A stretch of 48,453 nucleotides of DNA from positions 1-48,453 of the forward strand of contig JAQBQL010000017.1 of NCBI GenBank assembly GCA_028287035.1, written 5' to 3'. This DNA comes from Labilithrix sp. GTDB lineage: Bacteria; Myxococcota; Polyangia; Polyangiales; Polyangiaceae. Positions 41,787 to 48,453 of the stretch are shown here, in pieces (the stretch's first letter is position 1; every line of letters starts with the position of its first letter). A model generated the notes under the pieces. That model searched no databases, was not told the DNA's origin, and saw only the letters and a program-made list of their open reading frames with translations. The translations under genes and the position numbers were made by a program.

Positions 41787-44396
41787 TCAGGGGCGGGCGC
41801 TCTTCGCTCGCGGCGGCGCGTTCTTCACGTAGCGGTCGAACCAGCGGATCATCTCCGCCACGAGCTGCTCGTTCGACTCCATCGCGGAGTACCAGTGCGG
41901 CTCGTGTGGCAACATGACGAGGCGGGCTGTCCCGCCGTTCCCGCGGACCGCCTCGTAGAGCTTCGTCGCCTGGAGCGGCGTCGTGCCCGGGTTGGCGTCG
42001 TCGGCGCCGTGCATGATGAGGATGGGGAGCTTCAGCTTGTCGGCATAGAAGAACGGCGAGGCCTTCACGTAGACCGGCTGCGCCTCCCATACCGAGCGGC
42101 GTTCGTTCTGGAACCCGAACGGGGTGAGGGTCTTGTTGTACGAGCCGCTCGTCGCGACGCCGGCCCGGAAGAGATCGGTGTGGGCGAGCAGGTTCGCGGT
42201 CATCAGCGCGCCGTGGCTGTGGCCGGTGATGCCGATGCGCTCCGGGTCGGCGACGCCGATCTCGATTGCCTTGTCGACCGCCGCCTTCGCGTCGGCCACG
42301 AGCTGGTCGAGGTACGTGTCGTAGGCCTTCTTCGGATCGCCCACGATCGGGAAGCTCGCATTGTCGATGATGGCGTAGCCCGCGAGCAGGAGGAGCCGGT
42401 AATTGCGGAGTCGCGTGAACGTCTGCTCGGAGCCGCTCACCTGGCCGGCCTTCGACGGGTCGGCGAAGTCGAGCGGGTACGCGTAGAGGATGGCCGGCAC
42501 GCGCGTGCCCTCCTGGTAGTCGGGCGGCGTGTAGACGGTGAAGGAGAGGTCGGTCCCGTCCTTGCGCTTGTACTTCACGAGGCGCTTCTTGATCTTGCGC
42601 ACCACCGGCGTCGGATCCGGCAGGTGCGTGACCGGGCGCGCGGACGACGCGATGGCCGCCTCGCCGGTCGCGGGCGCCACCTTGTCGCCCAGCGTGCGGA
42701 GGTGGACGTTCGGCGGATCGGCGGGCGTCTGGTGCCACGTGAGGAACGTCCTGGTCGCCTCGTTACCGGCGAAGGCCAGGAACTGCTCGAGCGCCGTCCG
42801 TTCACTCCGGAAGAGCCGCTCGGCGCTGCGCGTCCTGAGGTCGAGCCGGTCGAGGAACGGGCGATCGCCCTCCGGCGAGGCGCCGTCGCCGGTCAGGAAG
42901 ATCGCGTCGCCCTCCTGACGGAGCACCCACTGGCCGTTCGGCAGGACGCGCATCACCGGGCGGCCCGGGTTGCGGTACTTCTCGTCGGTCGACAGGTCCC
43001 AGAGAACGCGCGGCTTCGCGGCGCGGTCGTCCACGTTGAACGTGGCGGCATGCTTCCAGTGCCGGTTCTCGTCGACCTCGCGGAGCACGGCGAGCTCCTT
43101 CTGCTCGCCCCACCAGATGCCGGCGTAACGCTGCTCGGTGCGGATCACCTCGGTGGCGGCGCCGTCGAAGGGCGCCTTGTGCATCATGACCTTGTCGCGC
43201 GCGGGCACCTTCGCCTTCCAGTCGCCGCCGTCGAGCGCCTCGGCCCAGAGGACGGTGGCGGGCTCGGTCGAGCGCCACTCGAAGTCGCGCGGCCCGACCG
43301 GCACGCCGTGGACGGGGACGCGGTCGGCGACGGGCAGCGAGGCGAGCGCGTGAACGGTCTTGCCGCTGCGGTCCCAGACGGTGACGTCATGGGCGAAGTG
43401 ATCGTAGGTGGTCACGTAGGAGTACGGCTTCTTGATCGCGGAGACGAGGACGTACCCGCCGTCCGGCGAGGGCTCGACGTCCGTGTAGAGGCCAACCTTG
43501 CCGATGCGCGTCACCGCGTTCGACGTCACGTCGACGAGCGCGAGCTGCGCCGCCCCGTAGTAGTCGAAGAGGTCCTCGTCGCCCTTGCTGGTGAGGGTGT
43601 CGCGCGTCTCGTACGTGCTGCTCTCGCCCTTCTCGCCGTTCGTCTCCTGGATGCTGGGGCCCACCGGGACGCTACGGCTCGAGGGCGGAGCGCCGGCGCC
43701 GTCGGGCACGAGCTTCACGAGGACCGTCTTCTGGTCGTTCGTCCACTGCACGCTGCTGCCGAACATCGGATTCAGGCGCACGCCGGGCACGGCATGCACC
43801 TGACCGGTCACCGCGTCGCCGACCCACAGCTCGACGGCGTCCTGCGAGGTGCTGCGGAACACGAAGCGCCGGCCGTCGGCCGACCAGATCGGGGTCTCGG
43901 CGCAGCCGCCCGCGGGGAGCGCGACGTGGATCTCCGCGCCGTCCGCCACCTTCGTGATCGTGAAGTCGCGCGCGCAGGCCACGATGCCGTAACCGGCCGG
44001 CGTGTCGTGGCGGCGACGGGTGCGGGGCTCGACGCGCACCCCCGCGAGGCGGAGGAAAGGCTCTGCCACGCGCGTCATCGGCGGATAGTCGACCCACGAG
44101 ACGAGCAGGATCGCGTCGCCGGTGGGGCTCACGATGGGCTGCGGCGGGGACGGGGCGTGCAGGACGTCGAGCACCGGCGCGGGCGGCTGGTCGTAGCCGG
44201 ACGGTACCTCGAGGGGGGGCGCCGGGACGCGGGCCGGCGTTGCCACCGCGGCGGCGCTCGCGACGGGCCCGGGCGGGCGCGCGGCAGGTGCCTGCGCAGG
44301 CGGGGTCTCGCACGCGGCGACGGCGGAGGCGACGAGCAGGGCGGCGGGAACACGGCTGCCGGAGAGGGCACGGACGCGACGGAGGGCGCGGAACAT
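41787..44396 (-). CDS. S9D prolyl-oligopeptidase-family lipoprotein (glutamyl-endopeptidase-like)
   Basis: Starting at ATG 44396, the 869-residue protein has a lipoprotein signal ending SAVAAC (Cys29) and a Pro/Ala linker. A large beta-propeller domain (about 75-600) with WSADGRRFVF-type blades follows, then an alpha/beta-hydrolase domain. The nucleophile is Ser727 in GHSHGALM, the acid Asp799 or Asp800 in HGADDAN, and the His in LPHEPHWYS (His834 or His831). YAYPLDFADPSKAGQVSGS is typical of the S9D group that includes chloroplast glutamyl endopeptidase. It probably degrades peptides at the cell envelope. The TPR gene lies 35 bases upstream. Confidence 0.9.
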   Translation of the reverse strand: MFRALRRVRALSGSRVPAALLVASAVAACETPPAQAPAARPPGPVASAAAVATPARVPAPPLEVPSGYDQPPAPVLDVLHAPSPPQPIVSPTGDAILLVSWVDYPPMTRVAEPFLRLAGVRVEPRTRRRHDTPAGYGIVACARDFTITKVADGAEIHVALPAGGCAETPIWSADGRRFVFRSTSQDAVELWVGDAVTGQVHAVPGVRLNPMFGSSVQWTNDQKTVLVKLVPDGAGAPPSSRSVPVGPSIQETNGEKGESSTYETRDTLTSKGDEDLFDYYGAAQLALVDVTSNAVTRIGKVGLYTDVEPSPDGGYVLVSAIKKPYSYVTTYDHFAHDVTVWDRSGKTVHALASLPVADRVPVHGVPVGPRDFEWRSTEPATVLWAEALDGGDWKAKVPARDKVMMHKAPFDGAATEVIRTEQRYAGIWWGEQKELAVLREVDENRHWKHAATFNVDDRAAKPRVLWDLSTDEKYRNPGRPVMRVLPNGQWVLRQEGDAIFLTGDGASPEGDRPFLDRLDLRTRSAERLFRSERTALEQFLAFAGNEATRTFLTWHQTPADPPNVHLRTLGDKVAPATGEAAIASSARPVTHLPDPTPVVRKIKKRLVKYKRKDGTDLSFTVYTPPDYQEGTRVPAILYAYPLDFADPSKAGQVSGSEQTFTRLRNYRLLLLAGYAIIDNASFPIVGDPKKAYDTYLDQLVADAKAAVDKAIEIGVADPERIGITGHSHGALMTANLLAHTDLFRAGVATSGSYNKTLTPFGFQNERRSVWEAQPVYVKASPFFYADKLKLPILIMHGADDANPGTTPLQATKLYEAVRGNGGTARLVMLPHEPHWYSAMESNEQLVAEMIRWFDRYVKNAPPRAKSARP

Positions 44397-44431
44397 GCGC
44401 GCCACTCTACCCCTTCTCGGGACCTCCGCGA

Positions 44432-45970
44432 TCAGCGCTCCTGCAGCACGTAGGCGTCGCCGTCGCGCTGCACCGCGCCGCCCAGCGCCTCGCCCTCCGC
44501 GGACGCGAGGAGCGCGTCGATCCGCGCGCGCGCCGCCGCGAGGTCGGGGAACGTCACGTCGGGCCAGACGTGCGAGGCGAGCTCCGCGGCGCCCACCGAG
44601 CGCGTCGGTCGTCCGCGCAGCAGCGACAGGAGCCGGCGCGTGTCGAGGCGGCGCGCCAGAGGATCGTTCTCGCCGTCGGGGCGGACCGATCGTACGTGCC
44701 GCGGCGGCGCAGGCTGCGACGCCGACGCACGCCCGACGACCTCGAGGCGCGTGCGGAGGATGCGTGCCGCGGTACGAGCATCGTCGAGGCGCTGCACGAG
44801 CGCGCGCTCCTGGCCGGCGCGCGGCGTGCTCACGTCGGCGAGGAGCGCGCGGGCCAGCGACTCCGCCCGTGCGCCGCCGCGTTCGAGGTTCACCATCGCC
44901 TCGAACATCGCGACCACCTGCACGTAGCCATGCCCGCGCGGCACGCGCCCCTTCGCGAACTTCACGCGGTCCTCCGCGGCGACGAGGTCCCCTGCCCGCG
45001 CATGCGCCGCCGCCTGCACGGCACCGAAGAACCCCTCGCCCACGCGGAAGCCGAGCTTCGAGGACTCGGCCACGGCGCGCGCGGCGAGCGAGAGCGCGCG
45101 CTCGACGCGGTCGTGCTCGAGATGGAGGATCGCCGAATAGCCCATGACGAGGGCACGCAGGCGCGGCGCGACCCCGGTCTCGCCGATCGCCAGCGCCTCG
45201 CCGTAGGCGTCGCGCGCCTCCTCGAAGCGCTGCGCCTCGAGGTGCCGGTACGCGAGGCCGGCGAGCGCGCGCATCTCGCCCACCGCGTCGCCGGCCTCCT
45301 TCGCGAGGGCGAGCGACTCCTCGAGCCGGGCCAGCGCCTCGCCCGAGCGGCCCAGTTGCTGGAGCACGTTGCTCTCGTCCTGCAGGGCGCTGACGAGCGC
45401 CTCGCGATCGCCGCTGGCCCGCGCGTGCGCGACGCTGCGCTCGTCCTCCACGACCGCCTCCTCGGTGCGGGCGAGCATCGCCAGGGTGTACGCGTGGCGC
45501 GAGGCGACGAACGCACGCGCGCCGGGAGAGCCGCCCGCCTCCTCCACGAGCGCGCTCGCGCGTTCGGCGTCGGCGAGCGCGTTCTCGGCTTCGCCGTGAT
45601 GGACCCGGATGCGCGCGCGCGCCGCGAGGCCGAGCGCCTTCCAGAGCGTCTCCACGGCGGGGTCGGCGAGGGCCGCACGCACCACGTCCTCGGCCCGTAC
45701 CCGCTCGATGGTGGTGGTCGGTCGCCGGTCCGAGAGCGCATCGATCGCGGCCACCACCCGGAGGCCTGCCGCGAGATCGGGGGCCTCCGCGCCGTCGCGT
45801 CGCGCCCCCTCCAGCACGCGCCCGAGGAGGCGCGGGTTCTCGGCGAGCTGCCCGAGGAGCACCGCGGCCTGCGCGTGACGGACCGGCGAAGGGATCGCCG
45901 CCTCCTCGCACAGCTGCAGGAGCTTCGGCAGGACGCGCACGCGGGCGTCGGACGGCGGCTGGTCGGACAA
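44432..45970 (-). CDS. TPR protein with degenerate C-terminal winged helix
   Basis: The 512-residue protein is mostly TPR-like helical repeats (about 100-370), for example EALARLEESLALAKEAGD and RFEEARDAYGEALAIGE. Near the C-terminus, LARRLDTRRLLSLLRGRPTR then VGAAELASHVWPDV and RARIDALLAS with DGDAYVLQER follow the pattern of an OmpR/BTAD-type winged helix. The order, TPR first and DNA-binding module last, is opposite to SARP regulators. It may be a regulator or a protein-interaction scaffold; no signal peptide is present. It heads the minus-strand operon ending in recQ and is divergent from the PolX-like gene 74 bases away. Confidence 0.72.
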   Translation of the reverse strand: MSDQPPSDARVRVLPKLLQLCEEAAIPSPVRHAQAAVLLGQLAENPRLLGRVLEGARRDGAEAPDLAAGLRVVAAIDALSDRRPTTTIERVRAEDVVRAALADPAVETLWKALGLAARARIRVHHGEAENALADAERASALVEEAGGSPGARAFVASRHAYTLAMLARTEEAVVEDERSVAHARASGDREALVSALQDESNVLQQLGRSGEALARLEESLALAKEAGDAVGEMRALAGLAYRHLEAQRFEEARDAYGEALAIGETGVAPRLRALVMGYSAILHLEHDRVERALSLAARAVAESSKLGFRVGEGFFGAVQAAAHARAGDLVAAEDRVKFAKGRVPRGHGYVQVVAMFEAMVNLERGGARAESLARALLADVSTPRAGQERALVQRLDDARTAARILRTRLEVVGRASASQPAPPRHVRSVRPDGENDPLARRLDTRRLLSLLRGRPTRSVGAAELASHVWPDVTFPDLAAARARIDALLASAEGEALGGAVQRDGDAYVLQER

Positions 45971-46044
45971 CGGCTCTCCGTTTCCGAGCGTAGCAGCTCC
46001 GGGCGGCGCCGGCGGTCCGGCACGCGGAGTGCAACACTGGTGGC

Positions 46045-47775
46045 ATGGACAAGGCTGCCGTCGTCGCCGCGCTGCGCGAGATCGCCGCGCTCCTCGCGCT
46101 CGAGGGCGCCAGCAAGTTCAAGGTGCGTGCCTTCGAGAAGGGGGCGAGCTCGCTCGAGGCGACGCCGCAGTCGCTGCCGCAGCTCGTGACCGAGAAGCGC
46201 CTGCTCGAGCTGCCCGGCATCGGCGCCGCGCTGGCGCACCAGATCCAGGAGCTCCACGACACCGGCAGCTCGGCCCTGCTCGACTCGCTACGAACGGGGC
46301 TGCCGAGCGGCGTCATCGAGCTCTCGCAGGTGGGCGGCATCGGGCTCCATGCGCTGAAGATGCTGCACGAGGAGCACGGCATCGCGACGCTCGACGACCT
46401 GAAGGCGGCCATCGACGAGGGCCGCCTCCAGACGGTGCGCGGGTTCGGCGACAAGCGCGCCGCGAAGATCCGGAAGGCGATCGAGCGGTACGAGACCGTG
46501 CCGCCGGCGATCGCCCTCGCCGAGGGGCTCGACAAGGCGGACAGCCTCGCCGCGGAGCTGAGCGAGCTTCCCGACGTCCTCTCCGCGCACCTCGCGGGCA
46601 CGGTGCGGCGGTTCCACGAGGTGTCGACGGAGCTCGCCTTCGTGCTCGAGACCGACGCGCCCGACGCCGTGCTCGAGCGGCTCGGCTCGCTGCCGCGGGT
46701 CGGCTCGGTGCTCGAGGAGCAGCCCGGCGAGCGCCTGCTCCGCCTGGCCGACGGCACGCGGGTGCGCGTCGTCACCGCGAGCCCGGACGCGCTCGGCGCC
46801 GTGCTCGTCCACCGGACGGCGACCGACCTCCACTGGGCCAAGCTCGCCGAGCGCGCCGAGGAGAAGGGCCTCAGCCTCGGCACCCGCGGCCTGACGCGGA
46901 ACGGCGCCAGCGTGGTGACGCACGCGGAGTCGGACCTCTATGCGCGTCTCGCGCTGTCGGCCGTGCCGCCCGAGCTCCGCGAGGACGTGGGCGAGGTGGA
47001 GGAGGCGGCCCTCGAGCCTCACCGCGCGATCGACCTCGTCGAGGCCTCGGATATCCAGGGATTCGTTCATTGCCATACGACGTGGTCGGACGGTAATGCG
47101 GATATCGAGACGATGGCGCGCGCCGCCGAGGCCCGCGGGGCGAGGTTCATCACCATCACCGATCATTCCCCGGCCGCCCACTACGCGGGCGGGCTCGACA
47201 TCGAACGACTCAAGCGGCAGTGGGACGAGATCGCCGAGGTCCAGGAGCGCGTGAAGATCCGCATCCTGCGCGGCAGCGAGGTCGACATCCTGGCCGACGG
47301 AGCCCTCGACCTGCCGCTCGCGATCCTCGAGCAGCTGGACGTCGTCATCGCGAGCATCCACGCGCGGCACCGCCAGGACGAGGCGGCGATGACCGACCGC
47401 GTCCTCCGCGCGATGCGCCACCCGCTCTTCAAGATCTGGGGCCATCCCCTCGGGCGCCTCGTCACGAGCCGGCCGCCCATACCGCTCCGCATGGAGGAGG
47501 TACTCGACGCCATCGCCGAGTCGAACGCGGCGATCGAGATCAGCGGGGACCCGGCCCGCCTCGACCTCGAGCCCCGCTGGGCACGGGCCGCGCGCCAGCG
47601 AGGGATCCGCTTCGTGCTCGGCGTCGACGCGCATTCCGTCCGCGGGTTCGACTACCTGCGTTACGCAGTGGGGCTGGCGCGCCGGGCGGGGCTCCGCAAG
47701 GGCGACGTGCTGAACGCCCTGCCGGCCGACGCGTTCGTGAACGCGGTCCGGCCGCGCGCGCGCGCCGCCGCCTGA
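46045..47775 (+). CDS. polX: PolX-family protein: HhH and degenerate polymerase domain with intact PHP nuclease domain
   Basis: The 576-residue protein matches bacterial PolX in length and order: helix-hairpin-helix N-domain (about 1-60, LLELPGIGAALAHQIQEL), thumb/fingers HhH (LSQVGGIGLHALKML), palm remnant (about 170-300) and PHP domain (about 335-570). PHP metal ligands are present: HCHTTWSDG, ITDHS, GSEVDI, ASIHARH, GHPLG and GVDAHS. In the palm, where active PolX has GS-RR-x-E-x-x-DID, it reads GTVRRFHEVSTELAFVL; Thr195-Glu196-Leu197 replaces the Asp pair, and the third Asp place is Arg239. It is therefore likely a nuclease or DNA-end binding protein, not a polymerase. Confidence 0.9.
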   Translation: MDKAAVVAALREIAALLALEGASKFKVRAFEKGASSLEATPQSLPQLVTEKRLLELPGIGAALAHQIQELHDTGSSALLDSLRTGLPSGVIELSQVGGIGLHALKMLHEEHGIATLDDLKAAIDEGRLQTVRGFGDKRAAKIRKAIERYETVPPAIALAEGLDKADSLAAELSELPDVLSAHLAGTVRRFHEVSTELAFVLETDAPDAVLERLGSLPRVGSVLEEQPGERLLRLADGTRVRVVTASPDALGAVLVHRTATDLHWAKLAERAEEKGLSLGTRGLTRNGASVVTHAESDLYARLALSAVPPELREDVGEVEEAALEPHRAIDLVEASDIQGFVHCHTTWSDGNADIETMARAAEARGARFITITDHSPAAHYAGGLDIERLKRQWDEIAEVQERVKIRILRGSEVDILADGALDLPLAILEQLDVVIASIHARHRQDEAAMTDRVLRAMRHPLFKIWGHPLGRLVTSRPPIPLRMEEVLDAIAESNAAIEISGDPARLDLEPRWARAARQRGIRFVLGVDAHSVRGFDYLRYAVGLARRAGLRKGDVLNALPADAFVNAVRPRARAAA

Positions 47776-47894
47776 GCCGCGTCTTCGTCGTCACGGAGGA
47801 GACCGGAAACTTCGGTCGTGCGTACGTGTCCGCCCGGAAGCGACACGACCGACACGTGCCGCGACCACCTCGGCCCACCTGCAGGGCCGATTCA

Positions 47895-47912
47895 GCTCGG
47901 CTTTGGCCGAGC
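47895..47912. terminator. Perfect 7-base hairpin upstream of the FecR-like gene
   Basis: GCTCGGC and GCCGAGC enclose a TTTG loop. It is 120 bases after the polX-like stop and 29 before the next start, so it could be a late terminator of the former or a leader structure of the latter. No T-run follows. Confidence 0.35.
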
Positions 47913-47940
47913 AAGTGGTCGTACCCTCGACGGAGCCTCG

Positions 47941-48453
47941 ATGAGAATCACGTTCGTCCTCTTCACGAGCGTCGCGCTCGTCCTGGCGCCGCTCGCCTTT
48001 GCGGGCTGCGCGTCCTCTTCTTCCACCCACGCGCCCGCGGCGATGCGGGGTGACACGTTCGCCGAGATGCGGACGGTCAAGGGCGAGGTCAAGGTCGCCG
48101 CGCGCGGGGAGGCGGCCCGCGCGCCGTACCCGCGGGAGCGGCTCGCCGAAGGGACCGAGGTGACCCTCGCGGCCGGCGCGCTCGCCTGGATCCGGCGCGA
48201 CGCGGGCGCGGTCTGGCTCGTCGAGGGCCCGGCGGCGCTGACGATGCACGACGACGCCGTGGCCCTCGCGTCGGGGCGAGCCTTCGTCGACGGCGAGGAC
48301 GGCCCGCCGGTGCGCGTCGACACTCCCCAGGGCCGCATCGAGCTCTCCGACGGGCGGGCCAGCGTCGAGCTCGCGCCCGCCGGCGCCGAGGTCTACGTCC
48401 TTCGCGGCGCCGCCCGCGCGGCAGGCGCCGAGCGGGCGGGCGCCGGGGAACGC
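47941..48453 (+). CDS. FecR-like lipoprotein (C-terminus cut off by window edge)
   Basis: The frame opens at ATG 47941 behind a GGAG site and continues without a stop to the window end (171 codons). It has a lipoprotein signal ending LAFAGC (Cys23), a short Ser/Ala linker, then a FecR-type beta domain: VKGEVKVAARG, a hydrophobic core strand GALAWIRRDAGAVWLVEGP, LASGRAFVDGEDGPPVRVDTP in pieces, then GRIELSDGRASVELAPAG and EVYVLRG. In myxobacteria FecR-like domains occur in many envelope lipoproteins unrelated to iron signalling. No sigma factor is adjacent in the visible part. Confidence 0.82.
   Translation, partial: MRITFVLFTSVALVLAPLAFAGCASSSSTHAPAAMRGDTFAEMRTVKGEVKVAARGEAARAPYPRERLAEGTEVTLAAGALAWIRRDAGAVWLVEGPAALTMHDDAVALASGRAFVDGEDGPPVRVDTPQGRIELSDGRASVELAPAGAEVYVLRGAARAAGAERAGAGER

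Noticed and set aside
40770..44453. A 1227-codon open frame on the plus strand opposite the DUF72 and S9D genes
   Set aside because: The composition is Arg/Val/Ala-rich and low in structure, while the opposite strand codes two clear families with complete catalytic motifs.
44397..46883. Upstream in-frame extension of the S9D peptidase gene
   Set aside because: The extension lacks a recognisable domain, overlaps the TPR and PolX genes, and an ATG with a perfect lipoprotein signal exists at 44396.
1..48453. A secondary-metabolite cluster, prophage or CRISPR-Cas system
   Set aside because: No polyketide or peptide synthase modules, phage structural genes, integrases, transposases or spaced direct repeats are visible anywhere in the window.

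Overview
The window is a GC-rich, gene-dense chromosomal stretch that looks like a myxobacterium (Myxococcota, probably Polyangia/Sorangiineae-like). The basis is the roughly 70% GC composition, the frequency of GTG starts and 4-base start/stop overlaps, many lipoproteins with Asp/Ala/Pro-rich linkers, a trypsin-like protease with a MYXO-CTERM-type tail, large PAS/GAF hybrid histidine kinases, and an ECF42-type sigma factor with its DGPF partner. The genus cannot be fixed from the sequence alone. I see no rRNA, tRNA, CRISPR array, insertion sequence or prophage. The first and last genes are cut by the window edges.

Layout. 1-6970: a cut lipoprotein with WxxGxW motifs, a SnoaL-like protein divergent from a TetR repressor plus drug-efflux MFS pair with a double operator-like repeat between them, a secreted serine protease, a small membrane protein and a PLP-dependent desulfhydrase/ACC-deaminase-like enzyme. 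6978-8596: two coupled membrane proteins, one with a GIDE-like domain. 8662-14324: five genes joined by four successive 4-base overlaps (phosphoesterase, hybrid kinase, Nudix hydrolase, DGPF protein, ECF42 sigma factor), followed by an acyl-CoA synthetase with an unusual acyl pocket. 16305-19027: a SET-domain methyltransferase with a lysine-rich tail, a C39-like lipoprotein, a YebC-family regulator and a cupredoxin lipoprotein. 19037-30502: a second hybrid kinase, a PEGA protein, an outer-membrane barrel, two ABC ATPases, a LolA-like protein, a triple-repeat Cys-rich lipoprotein and an 8-TM FtsX permease, which together look like one envelope transport locus. 30531-32447: two ArsR/SRPBCC gene pairs in mirror image around an operator-like palindrome.

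32452-38889: a three-gene minus-strand operon (DHCR24-like flavoprotein, PhnD-like protein without signal peptide, lipoprotein) divergent from an IclR regulator and an M20 amidohydrolase, with a perfect 12-base palindrome between them. A 356-base non-coding stretch and a WapI-like orphan immunity gene follow. 39096-45970: a minus-strand operon running TPR/winged-helix protein, S9D peptidase, DUF72 protein and a RecQ with unusual domain order. 46045-48453: a PolX-family protein whose polymerase aspartates are missing while its PHP nuclease is intact, then a FecR-like lipoprotein cut by the window end.

The strongest leads are the SET protein with a histone-H1-like tail, the PolX with a dead polymerase site, the fully coupled ECF42 operon, and the split ABC/barrel/LolA-like locus. 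All functional statements are read by eye from sequence; no database search was run.
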